A stretch of DNA of 64,000 nucleotides, taken from contig NZ_JAMBNO010000006.1 in the NCBI RefSeq assembly GCF_023715105.1, forward strand, positions 62,001 to 126,000, written 5' to 3'. The stretch comes from Hydrogenophaga intermedia. Lineage in GTDB: Bacteria > Pseudomonadota > Gammaproteobacteria > Burkholderiales > Burkholderiaceae_C. Below are positions 53,448-62,203 of the stretch, one piece after another. The translations under genes and the position numbers were made by a program. The notes under the pieces were generated by a model that was not told the DNA's origin, searched no databases, and was given only the letters and a program-made list of their open reading frames with translations. Position 1 is the stretch's first letter. Each line of letters starts with the position of its first letter.

Positions 53448-55951
53448 GCGACTTCCAAAAGCAATACGCCCTGTGGGATGAATTCCTGAGTGTCTGGCCC
53501 GCCTCCCGTCTGGCCACGATGACCCTGGACGACTACAGCCAAGCGGGATCGAAGGACAGCTTCACCTACTGGATCGAATCGCGTCTGGACGAGTTGGGCA
53601 GCATCTGGGGCGGCTCGTCGTTCAAGTTCGGCGTGTTCTCACGCAGGGACACCGAGGACAAGAAATCCGACGCCAAGCTTTCCTACTCGGATACCCACGG
53701 CTGGTATTCATCGCTGGGCAGCACTGCTGAAGAGGCGTTCGAGAAAGTACGCGGCTTCGTGGTGCAGGTGGCCGATTGGGCAGCCAAGGGCGATCTCGAT
53801 GCCATCGAGTCCTTCGAGCATCTGGGCGAGGCCTTCAAGTGGAAGATCGCCTTCCACTACCAAAATCGTCAAGCGCCGGTGATCGTGGACATCTTCAAGC
53901 GTGCGCCGTTGGCGGTGTTCACGGGCGGCACGGCCAGCCAGTCGATGGCCACTTTGCAGAAGGCCGCGCTGGCCAAGCGGCCCGAGGGGCTGGGCATTCT
54001 GGAATTCGGTCGGCAGGTGTGGGAGGCGTGGAGCCAGAAGAATCTGGCGGTCTGGAAGCTCTCGCACGGCAACCCGCCCAACTTCACCGACGCCGAGCGC
54101 CAGCAGTATCTGGATGGGCAATGGGCGGTGATGCACCGCGACACCGGCAAGGAACAAGGCAAGAAGTTTGCCGAGGCACCGCTGGGTGCCTTGTTCTTCC
54201 TGTGCCACGGCAACAGCCCGCAGCGTATTGGCCAATTCACGTCGGCGGCTATGCCTTGCGCCAAGGGCGACGGCTGGTTGCAGCGCAGCTACCGTGTGCT
54301 CAAGCCCGCGCAGCGCACCGACCGCTACACCGCCAACTCCAAGAACTGGTCGCCGCAGGGCAATTCGACCTTCTGGCAGGTGGGTGCGCACGATCTGCCG
54401 GAATTCGAATCCACCTTGCTCAAGCCATTTTTCGGCACCGATCTGGCCGAATTGGCCGCGCTGGCCGGTGAGCCGATCGAGGCGGCCAGCCTGGGCGACG
54501 GCGTGGCACCGCCGCCGGTCGCTACACCGGGCACGGGCAACAAGCGCAACGCGACCTGCTTCAACCGCATCTACTACGGCCCGCCCGGCACCGGCAAAAC
54601 CTACACGCTGATGCAACTGCTCAAGCGCGATTACGAGCCGCAGGCCGCGTCCATCTCCACCGAAGAATGGCGCACGCAGGTCATTGCCGAGAAGGTGGCC
54701 GTGCTGAAGTGGTGGGAAGGGGCCGCTGCCGCGCTGTATGACCTGGGCGGCAAGGCCAAGGTGGCGGACATTGCGGAGCACCGGTTCATTCAGGCCATGA
54801 CCGCCGCCAACGGCTCAAACCGCAGTGTGCGGCAAACGCTGTGGCGCACACTGCAGACCCACACCGTGGAGGAATCCTCCACGGTGAAGCTGAAAAAGCG
54901 CCTGAGCCCGGCCGTGTTCGATAAGACGGCAGACTCGGTGTGGCAGTTCGCCGGTGATTGGCAGGATGCCTGCGCTGATTTGATCAGCTTGGTCGATCAG
55001 CTCAAAGCAGGCCAACAGGACACCGCCACGGTGCAGCGCTACAGCTTCGTGACCTTCCATCAGTCCTACGGCTACGAGGAGTTCGTCGAGGGCTTGCGCC
55101 CCGTGCTGAACGGCGATGCCGAAGCGGGCGAAGTGGAGTACGAAATTCGCCCTGGCGCGTTCAAGGAGCTGTGCCGTAAGGCCCGCCAGGCGCCCGATCA
55201 ACGCTTTGCGATGGTCATCGACGAAATCAACCGGGGCAACATCAGCAAGATTTTTGGTGAGCTGATCACGCTGATCGAACCGGACAAGCGCGACTCGCTC
55301 GATGGCGGCAAACCGCCCATCGAACTGACGCTGGCCTATTCGGGCGAGAAGTTCTCGGTGCCTGCCAATGTGGACATCATCGGCACGATGAACACGGCGG
55401 ATCGTTCGCTGGCCTTGCTGGATACGGCGCTGCGCCGCCGCTTCGATTTCGTGCCGCTGCTGCCCGACACGCGCGCCGTGAAAGTGCCCGATGAGCCGCA
55501 CAGCGCGCCGCTGGCGGGCTTGGTGGTGAGTACTGACGTAGGCGAGATCGACGTGCGCCGGATGCTGGAGCGTATCAATGAGCGCATCGAGGCGCTGTAC
55601 GACCGCGATCACTGCATCGGCCACGCCTACTTCACACACCTGTGGCACAAGACGGATGGCGCGCAGCGCTTCGAGACCCTGGCCGATACCTTCCGCAATC
55701 GCGTGTTGCCCCTACTGGAGGAATACTTCTTCGAGGACTGGCGCAAGATTCGACTGGTGCTGGGCGACAACCAGAAGCCCGATGCCGCCCAGTTCATCAC
55801 CGAGAGCGATGCCCACGAGCAGGCATTGAATGACCTGTTTGGCGACGACCACGGGCTCGACAGCTACACCACCCAGCGCCGCCATCAACTCCAGGCATCG
55901 GCATTCGCCAACCCAGCCAGCTACCTCGGCATCTACCAGTCCCTGGCTTGA
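53444..55951 (+). CDS. McrB-like AAA+ GTPase (GTG start)
   Basis: An 835-aa McrB/MoxR-type AAA+ protein. Walker A is GPPGTGKT (379-386), the McrB Walker B is VIDEINRGNISKIFGE (591-606), sensor I is GTMNTADRS, and the arginine-rich RRRFDF follows. The N-terminal about 350 residues are not like E. coli McrB; residues about 205-345 (LGALFFLCHGNSPQRIGQF) may form an EVE/PUA-like modified-base reader, which is a guess. GTG at 53444 overlaps the Res-like stop. It partners with the McrC-like protein encoded next. Confidence 0.92.
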   Translation: MSDFQKQYALWDEFLSVWPASRLATMTLDDYSQAGSKDSFTYWIESRLDELGSIWGGSSFKFGVFSRRDTEDKKSDAKLSYSDTHGWYSSLGSTAEEAFEKVRGFVVQVADWAAKGDLDAIESFEHLGEAFKWKIAFHYQNRQAPVIVDIFKRAPLAVFTGGTASQSMATLQKAALAKRPEGLGILEFGRQVWEAWSQKNLAVWKLSHGNPPNFTDAERQQYLDGQWAVMHRDTGKEQGKKFAEAPLGALFFLCHGNSPQRIGQFTSAAMPCAKGDGWLQRSYRVLKPAQRTDRYTANSKNWSPQGNSTFWQVGAHDLPEFESTLLKPFFGTDLAELAALAGEPIEAASLGDGVAPPPVATPGTGNKRNATCFNRIYYGPPGTGKTYTLMQLLKRDYEPQAASISTEEWRTQVIAEKVAVLKWWEGAAAALYDLGGKAKVADIAEHRFIQAMTAANGSNRSVRQTLWRTLQTHTVEESSTVKLKKRLSPAVFDKTADSVWQFAGDWQDACADLISLVDQLKAGQQDTATVQRYSFVTFHQSYGYEEFVEGLRPVLNGDAEAGEVEYEIRPGAFKELCRKARQAPDQRFAMVIDEINRGNISKIFGELITLIEPDKRDSLDGGKPPIELTLAYSGEKFSVPANVDIIGTMNTADRSLALLDTALRRRFDFVPLLPDTRAVKVPDEPHSAPLAGLVVSTDVGEIDVRRMLERINERIEALYDRDHCIGHAYFTHLWHKTDGAQRFETLADTFRNRVLPLLEEYFFEDWRKIRLVLGDNQKPDAAQFITESDAHEQALNDLFGDDHGLDSYTTQRRHQLQASAFANPASYLGIYQSLA

Positions 55952-55960
55952 GGGGGGCGA

Positions 55961-57337
55961 ATGGCGCACACCCCGATCTACGAATTCGATGTACTGGTGG
56001 CTGCCGCCGCCGGTGACACCGATGGCGTGGGGCTACGCACGGTGCCGCCGCAGGTGTTTGCCTGGCTGGAAGCGCAGGCGCTGCGCTTGGCCGAGGTGGG
56101 CGAGGCGCCCTGGCTGCGCTTGACCCAGCGACGCGGGCGACGGGCCGTACAGGTGACCAATTTCGTAGGAGTGATACGGGCACCGGATGGCTATCAGATC
56201 GAGGTGTTGCCAAAAGTCGGCAAAGCGATTGGCGGTGGCGACGTTGAGGCTCGGCAGTTGCTGATCGAAATGCTGCGCTGCCTGGGCGGCTTTCGCCACA
56301 TCCAGACCGACAGCGCCAAGCTGTTCGCTACCCGCATGCCTTTGCTGGAAGTGTTCATCGCTGAATTCCTTCGCGCCGTGGAGCATCTCGTCAAACGCGG
56401 CCTGCGCAGCGATTACAGGGCGCAGCAGGACAACCTGTTTGCACTGCGCGGCAAGCTGCAAATGGCAGCACACCTGCGGCACAACCTGTGTCGGCGCGAC
56501 CGTTTCTTTGTCGAGTTCGACGAGTTCTCGCCCAACCGACCGGAGAACCGTTTGCTGCACGCGGCGCTCAGACGAGTGCTCGCCTGGACGGCATCGCAGG
56601 CCAACCAGCAACTGGCACGCGAGCTGTGCTTCGTGTTTGCTGACGTACCGGCATCGGAACACCCTGCCACGGACTTTCAGCGAGTGCGCCTGGATCGGGG
56701 CATGGCGCATTACGAAGGGGCGTTGGCGTGGGTACGGCTGATCCTGGAGGATGAATCGCCGCTCACCGGCGCGGGCGGTCATCATGCGCCGTCCCTGCTG
56801 TTTCCGATGGAGGCAGTGTTCGAGGCCTTCGTCGCCAAGCACCTTGCACGGCAACTTGAGCAAGGCTTCGCGCTGCGCACGCAGGCCCGCAGCCTTTCCT
56901 TGGTCAGGCACCTCGAACAGAACTGGTTCCGCCTGAAACCCGATCTGCTGGTGCAGGCGTCGAAGGTCAGTCGTGTGGTGCTGGACACCAAGTGGAAGCT
57001 GATCGATGGCCAGCAGGCCACGGGTTCAGACAAATACGGTCTGGATCAGGGCGACTTCTACCAACTCCACGCCTATGGCCAGAACTACCTGGACGGCCAA
57101 GGGGACGTGGTGTTGATCTACCCGAAGACGGATGTCTTGAACAAGGCGCTGCCCGTGTTCGATTTTCCGAAATCGTCAGGACTGCGGTTGTGGGTGCTGC
57201 CGTTCTGCCTGCGGCGGCGTGAGCTCATCCTGCCTGCTTGCGGCAGTCTCGATGGGTGCTTCTCGCGTGGGCCTTCTGCGCTTTCAGGCAGGGACGCTGC
57301 GAGCGATGCCGCTGCTCAAGAAGCGGTCTTGGCATGA
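55961..57337 (+). CDS. McrC-like 5-methylcytosine restriction nuclease subunit
   Basis: The 458-aa protein has the McrC N-terminal region (VLPKVGKAIGGGDVEARQLL, LLIEMLRCLGGFRHIQT) and a C-terminal PD-(D/E)xK nuclease with LKPD328, D342-T-K344 and a Gln-His region at GDFYQLHAYGQNYLDG. It cuts DNA when stimulated by McrB. It lies 9 bases after the McrB-like gene and overlaps the TOTE gene by ATGA. The C-terminal about 40 residues are Ala/Ser-rich and may be loose tail. Confidence 0.92.
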   Translation: MAHTPIYEFDVLVAAAAGDTDGVGLRTVPPQVFAWLEAQALRLAEVGEAPWLRLTQRRGRRAVQVTNFVGVIRAPDGYQIEVLPKVGKAIGGGDVEARQLLIEMLRCLGGFRHIQTDSAKLFATRMPLLEVFIAEFLRAVEHLVKRGLRSDYRAQQDNLFALRGKLQMAAHLRHNLCRRDRFFVEFDEFSPNRPENRLLHAALRRVLAWTASQANQQLARELCFVFADVPASEHPATDFQRVRLDRGMAHYEGALAWVRLILEDESPLTGAGGHHAPSLLFPMEAVFEAFVAKHLARQLEQGFALRTQARSLSLVRHLEQNWFRLKPDLLVQASKVSRVVLDTKWKLIDGQQATGSDKYGLDQGDFYQLHAYGQNYLDGQGDVVLIYPKTDVLNKALPVFDFPKSSGLRLWVLPFCLRRRELILPACGSLDGCFSRGPSALSGRDAASDAAAQEAVLA

Positions 57338-59703
57338 TCGACGCCGATGCATTGGCGTCGCTGCGCGCCGAAAACGCGCGCCTGACCGCACTGCTGGACG
57401 CGCACGGCATCGCCTGGCGCTTGCCGCCGCAGGCGCAAACGCCGACGGTTGCGGAGCTCTCTCGGCTGACCACCGACGAGAAGGTGGCGCTGTTCCGCAC
57501 GTTGTTTCGCGGTCGGACGGATGTGTATCCGATCCGCTGGGACGGCAAGACCAGCGGCAAGTCTGGCTACGCCCCGGCCTGCGCCAACGAGTGGCGCGCG
57601 GGCGTCTGCGAGAAGCCGCGCATCAAGTGTGGCGACTGCGCTCACCGCGTCTTGCAGCCGCTGACCGATGCGGTGATCTACGACCATCTGGCCGGCGAAC
57701 ACACCGTCGGCGTCTATCCGCTGCTGGAAGGCGACACCTGTCATTTCCTGGCAGTCGATTTCGATGAGGCCGACTGGCGCGAGGATGCCCAGGCCTTCAT
57801 CCAGTCTTGTACTGAACTGGGCGTGTCGGCGGCACTGGAGATATCCCGCTCTGGCCAGGGCGCGCACGCCTGGGTGTTTTTCGCCAGTGCGGTATCGGCG
57901 CGCGATGCGCGTCGTCTGGGTACGGCCATCATCAGCCACGCCTGTACGCGCACCCGCCAACTTCAACTGACGTCCTACGACCGCCTGTTCCCGAATCAGG
58001 ACACGATGCCCAAGGGCGGCTTTGGCAATCTGATTGCCTTGCCTTTGCAGAAGCATCCGCGCGAGCGGGGGTTCAGCGTATTCGTGGATGCCAGTCTGCA
58101 GCCGTATCCCGACCAGTGGGCATTTCTCGCATCCGTTGCGCGGATGCCCGCGCACGACATCGAACCGACCATCTTGCGCGCCACGGGCGGCGCGCATCCG
58201 CTGGACGTGACCTTCATCGACGACGAGGATCTGGCCACGCCGTGGAAGAGGGAAAGCAAACCAGCCAAGCTGGCCGGTCTGATGCCCAAATCGCTGACCG
58301 TCATCCTGGCCAATCAGATCTATTTCGAGAAGGCGCAAATGCCGCAGGCGCTGGCCAATCGCCTGATCCGGCTGGCTGCCTTCCAGAATCCGGAGTTCTA
58401 CCGGGCGCAGGCGATGCGGATGTCGGTGTGGGACAAGCCGCGCATCATCGGCTGCGCCGAAAATTTTCCGCAGCACATCGCGCTGCCGCGCGGGTGTTTC
58501 GACGCCGCGCGTGACCTGTTGGCGGACAACGGCATTCGCCTCGACCAGCGCGATGAGCGCCACGCCGGAACACCCATCGCCGTTGGCTTCAGCGGCACGC
58601 TGCGCCCAGACCAGGAAGCCGCCGTGGCGGCGATGCTGGGTCACGATGCTGGTGTGCTGTGCGCGCCAACGGCCTTCGGCAAAACGGTGACGGCCGCAGC
58701 GATCATCGCCCAGCGTGGCGTCAACACCTTGGTGCTGGTGCACCGCACGGAACTGCTCAAGCAGTGGCAGGTGCGTCTTGCCGCATTCCTGGATGCAGGC
58801 AAGGATGTGATCGGCGTCATCGGCGGCGGCAAGAACAAGCCCACCGGCAAGATCGACATCGCGGTGATGCAATCGCTTTCGCGTCAAGGTGAGGCCGATC
58901 CACTGGTGGAAAGCTACGGGCAGGTGATCGTGGACGAATGCCACCATGTTGGCGCAGCGTCCTTCGATGCCATCCTGCGGCGTGCAAAGGCGAAACACGT
59001 GGTCGGCCTGACGGCAACGCCGATTCGCCGCGATGGGCAACAGCCCATCATCTTCATGCAGTGCGGGCCAATCCGACACAAGGCGGCGCAGCCGCTTGGC
59101 GCGCCGCACGATCTGGCGGTGATGCCGCAGTTCATCGAGTCGCCGATCGCTCTGCCAGCGAAGGCGGGCATCCAGGATGTGTTCCGGCATCTGGCACAAG
59201 ACGCGGCCCGCACGGCAGCCATCGCCAGTGCGATCACCGACGCCTTCCGGCAAGGCCGCAAGGTGCTGGCGCTGACTGAACGCACCGAGCACATCGACGC
59301 CATTCGCACCGCGTTGACCGATCAGGTGCCGGAACCGTTCGTGTTGCACGGCCGGATGTCAAAAAAGCAGCGCGCCGCGTTGATCGCCGCGCTCGATGCC
59401 TTGTCGCCGGACGCGCCGCGCGTGCTGCTGGCCACCGGCAAGCTGGTTGGCGAAGGCTTCGACCATCCGCCACTGGACACCTTGGTGCTGGCGATGCCCG
59501 TCTCGTGGAAAGGCACGCTGCAGCAATACGCCGGGCGCCTGCACCGGGAACACGCCAGCAAGACCGACGTGCGCATCATCGACTTCGTCGACACGGGGCA
59601 TCCGGCCTTGCTGCGGATGTGGGACAAGCGCCAGCGTGGCTATCGGGCGATGGGGTATCGCGTCGGTTCGGGGGCGCCGTCCGTAGGCCGTTTCGAATGG
59701 TGA
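57334..59703 (+). CDS. TOTE-type primase-helicase (AEP primase domain plus SF2 helicase)
   Basis: The 789-aa protein starts MIDADALASLRAENARLTAL, a short coiled coil. Residues about 45-270 are an archaeo-eukaryotic primase: four Cys (83, 92, 99, 102) form a zinc-like site, D142/D144 in FLAVDFDEADW are the catalytic acids, and His178 lies in SGQGAHAWVF. A superfamily II helicase follows, with Walker A CAPTAFGKT (Lys450), DECHH, GLTATPIRRDG and QYAGRLHRE. This is the primase-helicase of TOTE conflict systems. Start 57334 overlaps the McrC stop, so they are coupled. Confidence 0.88.
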   Translation: MIDADALASLRAENARLTALLDAHGIAWRLPPQAQTPTVAELSRLTTDEKVALFRTLFRGRTDVYPIRWDGKTSGKSGYAPACANEWRAGVCEKPRIKCGDCAHRVLQPLTDAVIYDHLAGEHTVGVYPLLEGDTCHFLAVDFDEADWREDAQAFIQSCTELGVSAALEISRSGQGAHAWVFFASAVSARDARRLGTAIISHACTRTRQLQLTSYDRLFPNQDTMPKGGFGNLIALPLQKHPRERGFSVFVDASLQPYPDQWAFLASVARMPAHDIEPTILRATGGAHPLDVTFIDDEDLATPWKRESKPAKLAGLMPKSLTVILANQIYFEKAQMPQALANRLIRLAAFQNPEFYRAQAMRMSVWDKPRIIGCAENFPQHIALPRGCFDAARDLLADNGIRLDQRDERHAGTPIAVGFSGTLRPDQEAAVAAMLGHDAGVLCAPTAFGKTVTAAAIIAQRGVNTLVLVHRTELLKQWQVRLAAFLDAGKDVIGVIGGGKNKPTGKIDIAVMQSLSRQGEADPLVESYGQVIVDECHHVGAASFDAILRRAKAKHVVGLTATPIRRDGQQPIIFMQCGPIRHKAAQPLGAPHDLAVMPQFIESPIALPAKAGIQDVFRHLAQDAARTAAIASAITDAFRQGRKVLALTERTEHIDAIRTALTDQVPEPFVLHGRMSKKQRAALIAALDALSPDAPRVLLATGKLVGEGFDHPPLDTLVLAMPVSWKGTLQQYAGRLHREHASKTDVRIIDFVDTGHPALLRMWDKRQRGYRAMGYRVGSGAPSVGRFEW

Positions 59704-59772
59704 TGTCGGCTGGGCAGGGTGCCAGAACAGCCGGGTAGACAATCTATGCCACTCGGTGGCACAATATTCCCA

Positions 59773-60144
59773 ATGACGCGAGTATTCAAAACTCGCCACT
59801 TCCAGCGATGGATGCGCAAGACGGAGCTCACCGATGCCGTCCTGTGCAGGGCCGTTCAGGAGATGGCGGCCGGCCTGATCGACGCTGACCTCGGCGGCAG
59901 CGTGGTGAAGAAACGCGTCGGGTTGGCGGGGCGTGGCAAGCGTGGTGGCGTGCGCACGCTGGTCGCCACCAACAAGGGCAACCGCTGGTTTTTCGTGTTC
60001 GGCTTCGAGAAGAACGAACGGGCGAACGTCAGCGACGAGGAGCTCGAAGGCTTGCAGACCATCGCCGCCGACCTGCTGGCTCGAACAGGCCCGCAACTGG
60101 ATGAAGCCGTTGCCGACGGCGCTTTGCAGGAGATTTGCCAATGA
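59773..60144 (+). CDS. RelE/HigB-like toxin of a type II toxin-antitoxin system
   Basis: A 123-aa small basic protein starting MTRVFKTRHFQRWMRKTELT, with KRVGLAGRGKRGGVRTLVAT and WFFVFGFEKNERANV. These match the RelE/ParE-superfamily toxins of the HigB2/YgjN-like group, which cleave mRNA on the ribosome. The C-terminus has an extra helical ELEGLQTIAADLLARTGP. The gene lies 69 bases after the primase-helicase stop; its stop overlaps the antitoxin start. Confidence 0.85.
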   Translation: MTRVFKTRHFQRWMRKTELTDAVLCRAVQEMAAGLIDADLGGSVVKKRVGLAGRGKRGGVRTLVATNKGNRWFFVFGFEKNERANVSDEELEGLQTIAADLLARTGPQLDEAVADGALQEICQ

Positions 60145-60458
60145 CCACCAAGACCAAGAGTCGCATCCTCGAGGCCGTTCACGAATCGGCCAGCGATCTG
60201 CATCGCCTGGGATTCATCGACAAGCGCAAGATGCAGAAATACGACGCGCTGTGCCTGGAACCGGTGCGGGACTACGACGCCGAAAAGGTCAAGGCGCTGC
60301 GCGAGCGATTGCACCTGAGTCAGGCCGTGCTGGCCAGCGTGCTGAACACCAGCACGTCCACTGTCCGCAAGTGGGAGGTGGGCGACAAGCGCCCCAGCGG
60401 GCCGTCGCAAAAGCTGCTGGACATCCTTGAGCGCAAGGGGCTGGAAGCGGTTCTTTGA
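60141..60458 (+). CDS. HTH antitoxin (HigA-like)
   Basis: A 105-aa protein with a C-terminal Xre-type HTH: LRERLHLSQAVLASVLNTST followed by STVRKWEVGDKRPSGPSQKL. This is the antitoxin/DNA-binding partner for HigB2-type toxins, here encoded after the toxin. The ATG at 60141 overlaps the toxin stop (ATGA). It probably also represses the toxin-antitoxin promoter. Confidence 0.85.
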   Translation: MTTKTKSRILEAVHESASDLHRLGFIDKRKMQKYDALCLEPVRDYDAEKVKALRERLHLSQAVLASVLNTSTSTVRKWEVGDKRPSGPSQKLLDILERKGLEAVL

Positions 60459-60490
60459 TCCGCCTATTGCCGCTCACGCCCGCTGCATTG

Positions 60491-60874
60491 CTATTCAAGC
60501 GACGGAGACGGAATTGAACCGGCGTCCGTCCGCCAGCAAATGTTAGTGACCGGATCGCATAGGGCGACGATTACTGGGACCGAGTAGTCCGCCCAGTACC
60601 GCAGGTGTTTGTAGTCGCCTCGGTAGGTGATAGACGTCTCGTCCTGCTCTTTCAGGTAGGAGGGGCCGCACTTGATCTGGACGGCAAGTAGACGACCATG
60701 GCTCTCGCCTTGCTCAGATCTGAGTTCGACTTCACCGTCAATTCCAATATCGCTTGTTGCCCTTTCTCGAAAAATCCACCCAAGTCCCTGATGAACCTTC
60801 AAGCCGACAAGATGAACACCGGTCCGTCCCTGCTGATCGACGTCGGATGCTACGGGAAACTTGCTTTCGCTCAC
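60491..60874 (-). CDS. Short DUF4365 (PD-(D/E)xK nuclease-like) protein, possibly truncated
   Basis: A 127-aa frame with GWIFRERATSDIGIDGEVEL and LLAVQIKCGPSYLKE. The D-I-G-I-D, G-E-V-E and Q-I-K residues match the catalytic core of DUF4365 nuclease-like domains. The protein ends soon after WADYSVPVIVALCD, so it holds little more than the nuclease domain; many DUF4365 proteins are longer. It may be a remnant or a compact form. It lies on the opposite strand to the defence operon. Confidence 0.6.
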   Translation of the reverse strand: MSESKFPVASDVDQQGRTGVHLVGLKVHQGLGWIFRERATSDIGIDGEVELRSEQGESHGRLLAVQIKCGPSYLKEQDETSITYRGDYKHLRYWADYSVPVIVALCDPVTNICWRTDAGSIPSPSLE

Positions 60875-61335
60875 TGCTACTCCTAGTACGTCGAAGCGTA
60901 TAGCACCTTGGTAGGGTTTCAGATGCTCGTCGTCAGAGGCCGCCAGCGGCTGCGCTGTCTACACATCGAACGTGATGAGGAAATGGGGCTTACCCTAGTC
61001 GTCGCTGCCGAGCATGCGGGTTTTGTCTGATTGGCGTCCCGCGGCCCGCTCACAGTTATCGCAACGCCTGCACATTGAAAGGGGCTTCGCGGCGTGACAG
61101 GTCACTGCCAACTGGATGACCGCTATGAGCCGGGAAGCGTGAGTTCGCGGTGCGGCCGTGACAGACAGCAACCGATGCAGTGCAACTCATGGCAAGCACC
61201 CCTTGCCTCCACCTGCTGACTCATCGCGCGATCTATCGAGACCGCCAAGTCAGCTCGTTGCTGCCCTAAACCGGCTCACTTGACAGTAGCCCGAAGTGTG
61301 CGAGTTTGTAGCAACTCCTCCACTTCGGCACCTAC
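60875..61335. other. Gene-poor island segment
   Basis: No frame in these 460 bases shows protein-like composition or a ribosome binding site, and no terminator or tRNA is seen. It may be decayed sequence from earlier insertions. Confidence 0.5.
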
Positions 61336-61857
61336 ATGAACACGCGAACCACCTGGTCGAGCGACTCCGTCATCGCTCGCAGCGCCCCCAATGGCATCCA
61401 CATCGAGATCTGCGATCGACTGTCCCTGTCGCTGCGCACCGAACGCCCACAACTGCTGAAGCGCTTGCTGGCCCACGTTGACAAACCCGTTCTCGCCAAG
61501 GACGTTCGCCAGTTCGTTTTCGATCCGCGCATCCTGGATTGGCACTGCGTGCATCGGTCGTTTCCGGTTTACGGCGAAATGTTTTGCTGGCATCGACATT
61601 TCTTTCTGCATGCCTACTCGCTCAGAGATCCGTCGAGCGGTGCGCACGGTGAAGGTGGCGCCGCGCGCGCATGGTGGCATGAACTGAACCGATACCGCGT
61701 GGCCAGTTCGCGGAACGAGGCTGCTTCTCTGGCGGCATTGGCCGCAGTCGGATGCGTCGGCCCAGCAGGAGAAGCGCACAGGGCAGTCCTGGGGCGCTTC
61801 TCGCGGTGGCTGATAGGCGAAGAAATGGACACGTGGAGTCGTGGCCTCAAATTTTGA
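61336..61857 (+). CDS. Hypothetical protein of unknown family
   Basis: A 173-aa frame with protein-like composition, for example the aromatic and His-rich DWHCVHRSFPVYGEMFCWHR in the middle. No known domain is recognised, and no ribosome binding site precedes the ATG. A minus-strand frame of similar size lies across it, so strand choice rests on composition only. It sits in the accessory island between the DUF4365 gene and the AlpA-like gene. Confidence 0.35.
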   Translation: MNTRTTWSSDSVIARSAPNGIHIEICDRLSLSLRTERPQLLKRLLAHVDKPVLAKDVRQFVFDPRILDWHCVHRSFPVYGEMFCWHRHFFLHAYSLRDPSSGAHGEGGAARAWWHELNRYRVASSRNEAASLAALAAVGCVGPAGEAHRAVLGRFSRWLIGEEMDTWSRGLKF

Positions 61858-61888
61858 CGTCAGTGCGACCTGTCCTCATGCCGTTGGC

Positions 61889-62203
61889 TCAAGCCAAAAC
61901 CTGCTTGGCGGGCCGTCCCCTTGGGCGCTTGGCGGGCAATGGCGGTGCTTCAACCGCTGCAGGCGGCCGCGCATGGTCGGCTTCATTGATTTCTCCGCGC
62001 AGCCACCTCAAGAGTTCTGTGCGTCGGAAGTAGCGCGCGCGGCCCACGCGTATGAGGGCAGGCATGCCAATGGCGACTTCACGACGAATCCATTTGTCGA
62101 GGCAGGCGGCGGTGACGCCAATGATTTGAGCGGCCGTGGGTACGTCCACGAGCATGGGCTGAATTGTGTCGCCCTGAGGCAACGAAAGAACAGAGTGAGT
62201 CAC
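61889..62203 (-). CDS. AlpA-like HTH regulator with C-terminal AT-hook
   Basis: The 104-aa protein has an HTH with VDVPTAAQIIGVTAACLDKW followed by IRREVAIGMPALIRVGRARY and FRRTELLRWLRGE, as in AlpA/excisionase-type regulators. The C-terminus AKRPRGRPAKQ carries the RGRP core of an AT-hook, adding a second DNA-binding element. GTG 62203 is preceded by AGGAG. An inner ATG at 62156 is possible. AlpA proteins often activate integrase genes, but none is seen here. Confidence 0.6.
   Translation of the reverse strand: MTHSVLSLPQGDTIQPMLVDVPTAAQIIGVTAACLDKWIRREVAIGMPALIRVGRARYFRRTELLRWLRGEINEADHARPPAAVEAPPLPAKRPRGRPAKQVLA

Noticed and set aside
57316..59349. 677-codon minus-strand open frame
   Set aside because: Antisense to the primase-helicase, whose motifs are unmistakable; no motifs on the minus strand.
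61276..61779. Minus-strand open frame of 167 codons
   Set aside because: It overlaps the more protein-like + frame at 61336-61857, is low in plausible motifs and lacks a ribosome site. Neither is certain; the + frame is kept at low confidence.
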